In this document: positions 32,161 through 43,272 of the stretch, piece by piece | Numbering within the stretch: the stretch's first letter is position 1 | Layout of the letters: the number at the start of each line of letters is the position of its first letter | DNA from: Pomphorhynchus laevis | Taxonomy: Eukaryota; Acanthocephala; Palaeacanthocephala; Echinorhynchida; Pomphorhynchidae | Direction of reading: 5' to 3' | Assembly (NCBI GenBank): GCA_012934845.2 | Contig: WNNJ02003383.1 | Location: forward strand, 21,663-85,662 | Length of the DNA stretch: 64,000 bases | Program-made: the position numbers and the translations under genes | The notes under the pieces: generated by a model | The model's database searches: none | Told to the model about the DNA's origin: nothing | Seen by the model: the letters and a program-made list of their open reading frames with translations, nothing else

Positions 32161-32599
32161 ATATTCACACGAAGTGAAGCTTAGTTAACTTTTTCTTCCA
32201 AAATTGTGAAGATCGTGTGCAGTATGCTGGGCTTTTATAGCAGTAATCGTCATCCGTACTGTAATTATGGACATCTACGGATTTGCTTCTAATTTGATTT
32301 CGATTTGTAATGGATTAATATTTTTTCAGTTCTACAAATAACTGTTCAAAGAGCATGTTGCGACGTTTTCTTAGCATTGATCCGATTTTTCCAGTAGAAT
32401 TACAAGCAGCTATCTGCGCATTGATAAGTTTGGAAAATAGACATTTTCTAAACATGTCATCCTTACGATATTGACCGACACCTTCAATAAATGACCTAAA
32501 TCGGGCAATGTATCTTTATTTTGTCTCAATTTGTCTTTATTCAAAAAGGTATTGTATTCGAATAATGAATATAGGTCATCAGGAGGAAATGATATGTTA
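32161..32599. other. AT-rich spacer
   Basis: No feature recognised. Confidence 0.4.
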
Positions 32600-33063
32600 T
32601 CAGTGCAGTATTATATATAATAGTAATGCACGAATGTGATGAGTAGACAACGGTCCATGATTTCTTACGAAATACGGCATTTATACTAAATGGTGTTGCT
32701 TCATGGACTGGACTTCGATTCACGACTTTCAGTCACCATGTCACTTCTAGACGACCACTTCAGCATCGAAATGATGAGTACCCGGCAACACTCATCAGTA
32801 GAATGAGGTACACACTGGTCGTTTCGGTTGCCTGTGTGACATTGTGAATAAAGGCGTTTCCGACACTTTGCTTAATTGTCTGAGGCTTTCGCTCTTAACC
32901 AGATCGAATTGCTGTGCGGACCATCCTTAAACACTAGGCAGAGGTTGTTGCTGAATTGTCGCTGCACTCGTTGGATCCTAAATGGATACGACAGGTATAA
33001 TAGTAATGCACGAATGTGCTGAGTAGACAACGGTCCAGGATTTCTGGACCGTTGTAAGGGTTC
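32600..33063 (-). repeat. 380-bp tandem repeat family, 1.2 units
   Basis: TAGTAATGCACGAATGTG occurs at 32,621 and 33,001, exactly 380 bp apart, each followed by TGAGTAGACAACGGTCCA. The same 380-bp unit is present, in the other orientation, at 62.9-63.4 kb. No open frame of note. It carries the structured motif listed at 32,778-32,832. Confidence 0.85.
32778..32832 (-). ncRNA. Hammerhead-core-like pseudoknot motif in the 380-bp repeat
   Basis: On the minus strand the order is GGCAAC (A, 32,827-32,832), CGAAAC, then GTGTACC (B, 32,807-32,813), CTGATGA (32,792-32,798), GT, GTTGCC (A'), G, GGTAC (B'). A pairs with A' (6 bp), GTACC with GGTAC (5 bp). CTGATGA and GAAA flank helix A exactly as they flank stem II in a hammerhead ribozyme (type II order), with G10.1-C11.1 possible. 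GTA after the GAAAC loop would be the cleavage triplet. A standard stem I is not formed. Activity is inferred only. Confidence 0.45.
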
Positions 33064-36000
33064 TTACTTAGAACCTAAGTAAGAGTATAAATGTCATTTT
33101 CCAATATTGTGGTGGTCATAGTATCCCCTACACCAATAAATAAAATGCTCTTTGATGATCAAGCAAAATTTTTAAATATGTGGTTTTGAAGTAAAAGTTT
33201 CAAGTTATAAAATTTATTAGTAAACCAGGAAATAAGTTTGAACAACGAATGAAGGATCATTATACTTAACGTAGCTGCTTCAATCAAATTGATATGTAGT
33301 GCAAAATCAACTAGATAATCGACTTTTAAGATGAACGTTTTAATACTACGTGGCTTACCATTTATTTATATTCATTCTATTGCGTTGCTTCGCATTTATA
33401 AAATCATCAGTAAATATAAATTTATAGAAAAAGTATTCAAGTTATAGCATCATTATCAATTAAGATCTACAATTCAATGTTGATTTAATTACACTCTTAT
33501 TTCGTCTTTAATCTTTTGAACGATAAAACATAGTTGTATGCTTTAAGAATGTTTTAATAATTTCAAGAATGTTGCCTTTATAATTTTATAGCAACACCAT
33601 CGTACTACATAAATCAAATTGTTTTATTTTGTCTAACATCAGACAAGGTACGCTTTCTCCTAATTTAACTTCTGTGCAACTTATAATTTATATGGAAATT
33701 AATATTTAAGTTAGTGACGTTTGAAAATTGTCGTCCTATTATTTAACTACGAAATTGGGTGTGTAATAAACGGTTACGAATTTAGAGATGATTGATTTTC
33801 TGGCAAATTTGACGACAGACAATATTTTAACAATCGATTTAGCTGGCAGAATTGTTTTCGTTTGTTTATTCAGCAGATGTTTCTCTTTTTTGAACGATTT
33901 ACAATATATAGCGGCAACATCTCATCCTGTACCGGAAACGAAAATGGGCGTCTAAATTGTGAACTCGATATTATTTAAAAAATGACGTTTTCCATGTGTA
34001 ATAGCAATTGCTTTTGTGATGTTTTCTTTTCTCTTTTTTAATTTAATTTTGTTACGCATTCACAAATTGAGAGAAATTCACCTTGATTTTCTACATTCTT
34101 TTAGTATCGCAAAATTGCGAATGAAAGTAAATAAGAAATGAATATTCCGCTATGTATTATTACTGCGGAAAGTAAAATAATCAAATGACTAAAAATCGAA
34201 TAGAAAAAGTTTCATTCCTCTTTATTTCTTAACTAAAATATAAGCAAAAACTAAAGAACGACGCAATTATGTAGTTTTCAAAACATGAAAAAGCGAGAAA
34301 TTAAAGAAATGTAATTGGTCTTGTACATTCCACAGTAGTGTTTGCTAGTGCTTTTCGTTTTCCATAAAAAACGAGATATTTTACTTATACTTCTCTGCTA
34401 TACACTGTGCCTGACACTACACTTTTGTTGAGAGAATTAGAAAAAAGTGGATGCAGAGAAAGCGAAAAAAGAGTGCGAGGAAACGAGAGAGAGAACAAGA
34501 AAGAGAACAAAAAAGTTTTTTTTGGAAGTAATAAAATAACCTCTCTCTAACTACTGTAGTTGATGCAAACAAAACACTAGGACAGAGAATAATTATACGA
34601 AAAGAAAACTGACTTCCAGTATATTGTGATATTCAACCAATCCACTGTAAAGTGTTTGGGTTCTGCACACATTTATCAAGTAAGATTTGCTCAAATGCAT
34701 ATTAAATGTATAAAATAATACAAGCAAACTAGTTGATAACTTTTAACATTGTATTTAAATGAAAAATTATTAATTATACAGTGATCTACAAAAGACAAAT
34801 TCGTTAGGTTGGTTTCGTAGACAACGCCTTTCGAAAATACTAACATCAGGATAAAAATTGCAACACCCTATATTACCAATCGACATTGCTACTGGAGGAT
34901 TTCAATTGCAGTGAGCCAATTTTTCAATGTTTTTGTCATCATTACTCCTGCTGAATCCTTTGCAATTCAGGCCTTTTTTGGCGTCGTACCTGTTCATCAT
35001 CGCAGTTGTTAGCTGCGTCAATTGTAAGCGAAACCAGCGAAGAAGCATTCATAATAAATTTTGTCGTGGATCTCCAATGTTGATTCGCGACAAAGACAAT
35101 TCATTGTCGATAATGGTCGTTATATTAATAGAAGTAAAATAGGACTTTAATCATTATTTTATGTTTCGTCAATTCACCGCTTACAAAATAAACAACATGG
35201 TCGTATTAAATATGTTATTGCAGGACATGCAATCAATATTTAATGTGAAAAAACTAAATCAAAATGACGGTCAGGTTTTACTAGATCATTAAGTGAAAAC
35301 GAAATTGTTAAATGCAAAATTTTATAGTTATACCATGATTTTCCTGCGTTATTTTTGCAAGTATTTCGTTAGATGACAAAATTACTTTCAAAGTTTTCAT
35401 TGTGAGAAAAACTTCCATTTCAAAGTTTTGCATTGTGATAACGAAAATTTAACTCATTTTTACACATAAACTATCCTGAATTATGTATTCATGATTGATA
35501 TGCTTTTTGAACGTTGTAAGGTGTCGCTAAGCAGTTTTTTGGTATATAAATTTACCACAATTTAAATAAACCGTTTTATTAATATGACAGAATTAAAATA
35601 CACTTGCTATTCAACAAGACATGTACCATTGGATTAGAAAATCACATTTATATATATCAAATTTTTATTAAAAATTATAATAACAGGAATGTTATAATTG
35701 TCATTATTAGTAGATCGGCTTGCGAGATTAGCTTGATGAAGTTGCAAATATATGCGGACAAAGTAACAGCAAAATATATTTTGCAAATATAAAATAGCAC
35801 ATTCTACAAATATTACGAATTAGTAGTATCTATAAAGAAACATCTTTGAGTATATTTAACTAATAACCAGGATAGTCCAGAGTTTAATCTTAAATCACAG
35901 CCAGCGCGTTTCGAGTTTTTCAATAACCCTTTAACCTCATTACTACTTGAAAATAACCTCATTATTTGAAACCATTAACAATCATTCATCCATAAAACCG

Positions 36001-37204
36001 TAATTGTGTCAAAATGTGCAAAGTATAAGATGTAATTTTTGAATTCTAGCTGGATAATCTTGAAGTCTTGTTTGTTTTATTAAATAACATTACCCAAAAG
36101 TCTTCAAATGACCCAGACAACAGTTTGAATCATTATATATGTCATTTGTTTATATATTTGTTTCGTTTTACTTTTTTAAATCATTCGTTTTGGAGATTGA
36201 TCAATTAAGAAACTAACAAATTCGAAATTTTTATTTAGAATTTCGCTAGATATTTTTAACATCTTCCGAATAAAATTGGTTTATTTACTAATGCATTATT
36301 CTTATGGTATTTTTGCTAACGAAACATTAAGACTTCTGACACCTATATATGCTTCGACTGATTTCGTTGTAAAATAGAAAACAATATAAATTTAATTAAA
36401 ATCAGTCATAACTTTAAAATTTGTTTTCGAAAATGACAATACCTTAAACACTTTGTTGCTGAAATGGCATTTTGTGTGTTTTGAAGGTAACCCAATTTTA
36501 ATTAAATATGGATGATTTATGATTATCTATATCCATGCACACTGACTCTGATAGCGCAAATTACCTGATACTGCCTTAATTAATGTTAATGAGTTGATTA
36601 TGACTGATTACATTTTTTATCTAATCTTGTATTGGATTTGATGATATCGTGATGAGAAATACGCATTTGATTGTCACACAAATCTCTCAACTTTATCACT
36701 ATAAAGAAATACACCCTGGTATATTTCAACTGATACGAGTACACTTGCAGTCATGGTGCTCTTTTCTCAGTACTTGAAACCATTAACAAGCATTCATCCA
36801 TAAAACCGTAATTGTTTCAACATGTTCAAAGTATAAGCTGTAATTTTCAAATTCTAGCTGGATTTATTACATTGTATCATTTGTCCATGATAATTTACAT
36901 AATGTTTTCCATAAATCAATAACTTAATTTTGTTTACTTCAGTTTCGAAGTATTCATTCCTTGATCGTTATTATTTAAATCCTTACTGCAGTTTATGCTG
37001 CTTGTATTTCCGAATTCTCATAGGTCACTTTAATTATTATCGTAAATCATCTTTATAATTATTCAAAACACAAAATAACAATTGAAAATAATATTTAATT
37101 TCAATAAATATAAATAGCGACTTTTCAATTTTTATAGCTTCTACGATTAGCCAATAAATAGTGACCTAACCTGAATACTCAAGTGTAACTTTGCGATTTT
37201 TTAA
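33064..37204. other. Gene-poor AT-rich region
   Basis: Only short frames without recognisable content on both strands. One spaced direct repeat (listed separately) and common A/T tracts. No exon with family resemblance seen. It may contain regulatory DNA or introns of a flanking gene. Confidence 0.5.
35966..36868 (+). repeat. Spaced 92-bp direct repeat
   Basis: GAAACCATTAACAATCATTC at about 35,968 and GAAACCATTAACAAGCATTC at about 36,777 begin two copies of ~92 bp, ending with AATTCTAGCTGGAT. They are about 90% alike and 809 bp apart. The intervening DNA shows no element signature. Confidence 0.8.
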
Positions 37205-37480
37205 TTTTGAAGCAGGACCAATAAATCAGATCAGGAACTGAGTCTGCGTATATTAAATTATTTATAAATTAAAAATAATAATAAAAAATAAAATAATAAA
37301 AAATAAATAATAAAATAATAAATAATTATATGTAATTTAATAATTGTTATATAAGATGTTATATAATTTATATCAAGTTAAAATTAAAAACTGAAATTTA
37401 AAATAAAATTCAATTGTTATAAATTGACTAAATAATAACAGACGATGTATAGGAATAAGAATAAGAGGACATGAACACTA
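37205..37480 (-). repeat. PLE-like 3' tail repeat (family G)
   Basis: Starts with CAGATCAGGAACTGAGTCTG and runs through AT-rich sequence to AACAGACGATGTATAGGAAT and AGAATAAGAGG. The hairpin part beyond is missing. Confidence 0.65.
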
Positions 37481-37989
37481 TTTTTATTTTAATATTTTGC
37501 TCCCAGCAGCTAGCGAAATATAAAAATAAATTAACATTAAAAATTAAAAATAATAACATCAGTGGTTTTAAGGTAACGTTTATTGTGTTCATTATAATTA
37601 TGCGCATATTAAATATTATATAATATTTTTACATATTATATCTGGATACAAAAGATCTAGATTTGAATTACCATTATATCATAATTCATTTGTTCTATTC
37701 ATTGTAAACCTCGATTTTTGTATATAAATATATATACAACAAATTAGTATATTTATAAATCTATAAATTTGCAGATATTTTTAAATTTTTAATGTTTAAA
37801 AAAATATGTAACTCTAAAAGTTTTAAAAATCGTATAACGGGCGTCTATAACTCTAATATACATAGTATATTATTGATAAGTCAATTTATAAAAATTGTTT
37901 TTTATTGTTATTTACAAATCTTCTAATCTGCAAATCTATATACATACGCATTCAAGGCATTAAATCGAAATATGCTGTAAGATAATCTA
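37481..37989. other. AT-rich spacer
   Basis: No gene or repeat unit recognised. Confidence 0.4.
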
Positions 37990-39216
37990 GTAGAAAAATC
38001 AAGAAGAGTCAAATAATTTTTGTTTTCAAATTATTAACCACTTCTGCGGTCATCGTCAGGAAAACGTCATTGCACAAGTTACAAAATAATCGAACAATAA
38101 GTTTTTCACTTGTTTGCCCTACGTAATAAGCCGCGCAACCATTACACTGTATACGGTAGATCCCTCCAATCTATTCATATTTTGGTTTAATTTTGAATAA
38201 ACCGGAAATACCAGGCCCACGTTTACAACATACGGTGCTGTGAGAACCAGTGTTTCTAAATGATAGTCTTAACGCGTGTTGAAGAAGAAGTTTGCGTGAA
38301 GGTAGTAGCATTACTAAGACCAGTGTGTTTAGGAAGGAAGGTGTCATTAACATGACAACATCGTAGACGTCGACCTGCCCAATGAGGTATAAGATATCTG
38401 CTGCTCTTTCGCTATTCATGCGCATGCATAGATACTGTTTTACAAAAGAGGATCTGAAAGTAGAATACGAGCAAATAAGACAGTCCCTATTCGAGGCGGA
38501 ATATCCTCTATGGGCTATTAAGCGTAGTCATAACGCAGCAAAAGAGATTCATAATAAAGAACAAAACGACTAGGTAAAGCCGGTAACAAAATATTTAAAT
38601 TTTCCGTTTTGGAACGATCACCCATTAAATATTATTCAACACGCGTTAAGACTATCATTTAGAAACACTGGTTCTCACAGTATCGTATGTTGTAAACGTG
38701 GGCCTGGTATCTCCGGTTTATTCAAAATTAAACCAAAATATGAAAAAATTGGATGGATCTACCGTATACAGTGTAATAGTTGCGCGGCTCATTACGTAGG
38801 ACAAACAAGTGAAAAACTTGTTGTTCGAATTTTTGGTCACAAGCGAGCACTACGTCTTGGACATATCAGCTCAGCAGTTTGGAATCACTTTGCCGCCAAC
38901 TGTCACGACATAAATTTTGCCAAATTATAGCCCACGAAACTGATAAGTCTAAAGGCAAATAAAATATGCTATCATATTGCGTTACCTTGATCTCGACAAC
39001 AACTTCGAGGATAATAAACCGTATGTGCCTACCTACTTGATTACAAATGGCAAATTTATTTTTCCAGATTAACTTCCGATATGTTTCTTCCAGATTTGGT
39101 TTTGCTATATATGTTTGTTGTAACGTGTACAGTGACGTTTTCCTGATGATGACCGCAGAAGTGGTTAATAATTTGAAAACAAAAATTATTTGACTCTTCT
39201 TGATTTTTCTAATATT
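37990..39216. mobile_element. Penelope-like element, two inverted 3' ends with GIY-YIG domain
   Basis: A plus-strand copy (about 38,390-39,216) faces an inverted partial copy (37,990-38,290). Arms match closely: AAGAGTCAAATAATTTTTGT at 38,004 against ACAAAAATTATTTGACTCTT at 39,180, and GTTTCTAAATGATAGTCTTA near 38,249 against TAAGACTATCATTTAGAAAC near 38,647. The unmatched centre encodes the segment just before the GIY-YIG domain of the plus copy. Inverted partial copies at the 5' end are typical of PLEs. Confidence 0.82.
38382..38940 (+). CDS. PLE ORF, linker and GIY-YIG endonuclease (broken)
   Basis: The first frame (38,382-38,573) reads VEYEQIRQSLFEAEYPLWAI then KRSHNAAKEIHNKEQN, the linker upstream of the nuclease. 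After an interruption, 38,640-38,940 reads FRNTGSHS, GPGISGLFKIKPKYEKIGWI, YRIQCNSCAAHYVGQTSEKL and GHISSAVWNHF. IYxIxCxxCxxxYVGQTxxxLxxR is the GIY-YIG nuclease core that cuts target DNA in PLEs. The host GIY-YIG protein SLX1 lacks this Cys-containing insert, so a host gene is unlikely. Confidence 0.78.
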
Positions 39217-39364
39217 TTAAAATGAGTATGCTTACATAGTAAGATGATCTAATACATTGAACCATTTTCCTTTGAATTGCGTTTAAGCAGAAACCTTTTA
39301 TGGATGGATTGTAAATAATATACTGTATTAGATTACGATACTATATAATCATATTTCATAAGAG

Positions 39365-39965
39365 GAAATAGGTCATTTTAATGTATTTGGCCTTACTGCG
39401 ATGTTGGGTCGAGGAATAAGGACAGAAACCTGATAGCATATCAGTTCTTCTTGATGATCTCTAATCCTTATTCTGATACAACGTCTGTTATCTACTAGTC
39501 AATTCATAAAAGTTGATTTTTATTTTAAATTTCAATTTTTTATTTTGACTTGATATAAATTATATAAAAACTTATAAAAATTATTATTAATTTATAATAA
39601 TTTAATATTTTTTAAAAATTGTATAAAGCATTATTTTTAAATTTAAAATATGAAAAAAACATGCATAAAACTAACATGCATAGCATAATGGTTATACTCA
39701 AATTAGTATAACATGCAAATAATACAGCTCATATAAGTCATTTGATTTCATCTTTAAAAAGATCAGTCATGTATTCATCAACATTTATTCGAATATATCA
39801 TATGTTGTCTTAACTTTGTAAAAAATTATATGTTAACATTAAAGCAATAAATTATATAGAATCTTACATAATTGTTTTTTTATAATTATTTAATTATTTA
39901 TTATTTAATTATTTAAATTTTATTTAGTATTATTTTTAACTTGTAAAGTATAAAATACATATACC
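39365..39965 (+). repeat. PLE-like 3' tail repeat (family G), decayed
   Basis: In the plus orientation: GTATTTGGCCTTACTGCGAT, then AAGGACAGAAACCTGATAGC, then the AT-rich tail ending ACCAATTAGCTGATCCGATT. Relative to other copies GGCCCC/GGGGCC has become GGCCTT/AAGGAC, so four of the changed bases still pair. Confidence 0.72.
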
Positions 39966-40049
39966 AATTAGCTGATCCGATTTGGTCTCTTTTAAATAAA
40001 AGCCAAGCGCAGGAGTATTTGCGTATAGAATATAATCACTATATACGGA

Positions 40050-40415
40050 TATCATTATTTGGTCGGCTTCATCAATTATCCTCGTGTGAATTCTTAAATT
40101 CCTAGATGCAGCACTGTACACTACAATCAGCGTAGGTGAACCTCATCAGCATTGAGGCTACGCCTACCTTTCGTGTTTCGGTCCTTTAATAATCTGCTGA
40201 ATTTTCCTCTGCTGCCTTTCTGTAAAAAAAGTTTTTGTTTTTACTGAAAGGCAGCAGAGGAAAATTTCAGCAGATTATTAAAGGACCGAAACACGAAAGG
40301 TAGGCGTAGGCTCACTGCTGATGAGGTCCACCTACGCTGATTGTAGTGTACAGTGCTGCATCTAGGATTAAAGAATTCACACGAGGATAATTGATGAAGC
40401 CGACCAAATGATGAT
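40050..40415. repeat. Long palindrome built from two 358-type repeat units
   Basis: Left arm 40,050-40,229 and right arm 40,236-40,415 pair over ~175 bp: ATTTGGTCGGCTTCATCAAT against ATTGATGAAGCCGACCAAAT, and CTCTGCTGCCTTTCTGTA against TACTGAAAGGCAGCAGAG at the centre. Each arm contains the block GTACACTACAATCAGCGTAG (or its reverse), shared with the 358-bp tandem repeat at 60.5 kb. It may have arisen by head-to-head joining of two units. Confidence 0.88.
40283..40337 (+). ncRNA. Hammerhead-core-like pseudoknot motif (palindrome, right arm)
   Basis: Order on the plus strand: GGACC (A, 40,283-40,287), GAAAC, ..GTA, GCGTAGG (B, 40,304-40,310), CTGATGA (40,318-40,324), GGTCC (A'), A, CCTACGC (B', 40,331-40,337). 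B/B' is 7 bp here; in the 358-bp tandem unit it is GCGTGGG/CCCACGC, a covarying base pair. The left arm holds a third version with GGACC/GGTTC (G-U pair) and GCGTAG/CTACGC. Confidence 0.5.
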
Positions 40416-42343
40416 ACTCGCTCGTGTATGCAATTGTTCATTCTATATACGGATATAATAAGATAAATTATTGATGCATAAATCTGTTTGGCGCCTTTTT
40501 CAACGAATATATGCACACAATGTCATCGTTTTTGTGATATTTTCTATACTACATTATCTTATTTACAATAAAACTTATTTTTTTTATCACGTAAGTATGA
40601 TGATCTACATTAAACATTTAAAATATTTTATTACAATGAACAGTCCACATTTTAGTCCACACTAGATTATAATTATTTAAAGAATTATATTTGGATTATT
40701 TTGAAACCAAATTCGATTTAAAGACGGGACAGACACTGCATTATCTATATTTTAATAAAATGATATCAAATATGTTAATAGGCATGTCAGTAGTGAAGAT
40801 ACATCGTCAATGATCCACAAAATATGCATTAGAAAGTGGAAAAATATTTGGTATTTAATAATGTACTGTTGGTCATCTCTCATCTAGAATGGAAGAAACA
40901 CAAATTAAACTTCGTTTGCGAATTCTCGCCAACGCAATTGCCCTCTTCAAACGAAAACTGTTTTTCAAATACGAAGTGCTACAATTCGTTACTCATTAGT
41001 AATTAGCACTGAACTTTGTCGAGCCGTTTGCTGTTATCAACAAATTAATTTAGCCTTTTTAGCAGCAAATTTATTTATTTCTTAAAGACATTGTCTCGAT
41101 AATTTTTATTGTTCTCTTAACATTTTCTCTCTTTAAAATAGAGAACATTAAAATGATAAAATCGATAAGGTCGCACTTGATAAAATCGCACTCGCCAATC
41201 AATTATGATTTTTTAGCAAAATGTTTCGTTTCGTCGATTATCCGTAATTACAAATGTATAATAAAATATTGACCTTAGACTTAAAAATATTAATAACATG
41301 TTAATATGAATTATGTGTGTTAATGTTTTTTATGCTGATCCGTTTCAATAAACTATACGAGATTAATTTTCAAAATACTCGCCTTTAAAAATGATTGCAG
41401 CGTGTTTACAAAAGTTCAAATAAATATATAAGTTGATTGTTTCGCTATCGATTATTAAATTAAAAAATAAATTAGTCGCGGCAATTTTAAAACTTAATTT
41501 TTCAAATGAAAAATCTTGTAAAAATTACGAATTGATAAAATTTTGATTTTTTACGCTTTTTCGAGAAAATGTAAGAATTGAAATTAAGTGAAATATTTTC
41601 TATCATTACTAGTATAGATGTGATTATGGAAGAAAATTACATCTTTAATTTTAGCATGTAAGTATAGCTAGCTTACATAAGTGTTTATAAATTCGTTTTT
41701 GCATAAGTTGCTGATCGATATCGATTTGTTACAGTTCTAGACTAACTAGAGCTAAATCCAGAGCAAAATCGTATATTTGTTCTTTACTGTTTTAAATTTG
41801 AGGTTTGAGTCCAGAAGAACGTTCAAAGTAAATTGCTTATTTCAACATTCATTAAACATTGTTTCATTTGTATTATAAAAAATACGACATTTTTGCGATC
41901 GTCATTTGACGGAATTAAGATTGATATAATGCCCAATGTACGGAAATGTATATTAAATTACCTCAAATGTTCGAAAAGGAATTAATGTCGCTTCCATGAG
42001 CAGAACTTCAATAGTAAAAATATCAACACGCTTACTAAAATATTTAATATGTTATAAACTTGATTGGCAATGCTATAATTTTTACAATTTCGTATTTTAT
42101 GATTTTCCTTTTTTACAATTCCAAATTACGAGTCGGAATGTGCCCAATAACCGATTTAAAGGATCATGTTGTTTCAAAGTATAAAATACTTTTGTTTAAA
42201 TGTAAATCACAATTTTTGCTCTCGCACATTCTTTTAGTAATATATACCATTTTTATGACGAATATGACAGATAGTCTGGGTGAAAACAATGCATTGTCCA
42301 AATTTAGCAAATATGTTTGTAGCTCATCTTAAATTAATATATA
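40416..42343. other. Gene-poor AT-rich region
   Basis: Short frames only; no domain, splice-supported exon or repeat family recognised. Confidence 0.5.
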
Positions 42344-42512
42344 TATACTAAATGGTGTTGCTTGATAGACTGGACTTCGATTCACGACTTTCAGTCACCA
42401 TGTCACTTCTATATATATAGAAGTCACTTCTATATATATACATTAATTTTCTAATTGATTTTTCTAATTGATTTCCAATCAATTTTCTAATTGATTTCCT
42501 CAATTAGAAAAT

Positions 42513-42555
<43 letters not shown>
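42344..42555 (-). repeat. 380-type repeat fragment, short repeats and (TA)n
   Basis: ACTAAATGGTGTTGCTTGAT through AGTCACCATGTCACTTCTA (42,349-42,411) matches 32,680-32,748. It is followed by repeated TTTCTAATTGAT words and a (TA)n tract at 42,514-42,555. Confidence 0.75.
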
Positions 42556-42558
<3 letters not shown>

Positions 42559-43272
42559 CGTAGACATTTCTATTTTCGTATTTAACTTTACATCCATACA
42601 AAACAAGTAGCAACTTTCCTAGATTCCTAATGGTCATACAACGTTGTTTGTCAAAAATGTCCTACTGTTTTGTGATGTAACCACAAAAATCTATTTTAGG
42701 CACATTTTGCCAAAAATCAAATGAATTCTTTTGCGTTTCATTTCAGTAGCGGTAAAATCGAATAAAAGTTTATTTGCACAATAGGATTCGGGCTAAGTTT
42801 ATCATCCACGATCAATATTTCTTAATTTATCATTTTGTATCTAGTTATCTTCAGTATTGCTATACAATTCTAATACAGTTGAATTTATATCTTTACATTT
42901 CTACTAAAGCATAGTCTATTCTAAGATTATAACAAGTATTAGTGTCGTTATGCATTTAAATGCATAGTTAAAATGCATGCTTTATTTAAAAAGTTAAATG
43001 TAATCGTTTTGTATCGTGATTTGTATTTACATTAAAAATTAACATGTTTGATACTTTAAGAGGGTGGGATATTGTTTTATCTGCATCAAATAACAAGATA
43101 TATCTTGGCAATATTGCGATCTTCGTTTGGCATGGGAAAACATGTACAAAAGAAGAAATTTATGAAACCTGATAGTTAAAATAATAAATACAAACAAAGC
43201 ATAAAGGTCTTCAAACATTAATAGCTATAACCTTTGTTTATCTTATAGAATAGTTGGTAGTCAGCCTTATGA
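42556..43272. other. AT-rich spacer
   Basis: No feature recognised. Confidence 0.4.

Noticed and set aside
33064-37204. Short open frames of 60-70 codons as small genes
   Set aside because: AT-rich, no conserved residues, no start context or family resemblance; expected by chance.
38382-38940. Host SLX1-type GIY-YIG nuclease
   Set aside because: The Cys-containing insert, the linker before it and the inverted partial copy are typical of PLEs.
39121-39200. CTGATGA with a possible stem (ACCGC/GTGGT) in the 39-kb PLE tail as a hammerhead
   Set aside because: GAAA does not follow the stem but comes about nine bases later, so the core is not formed; at most a decayed relative.
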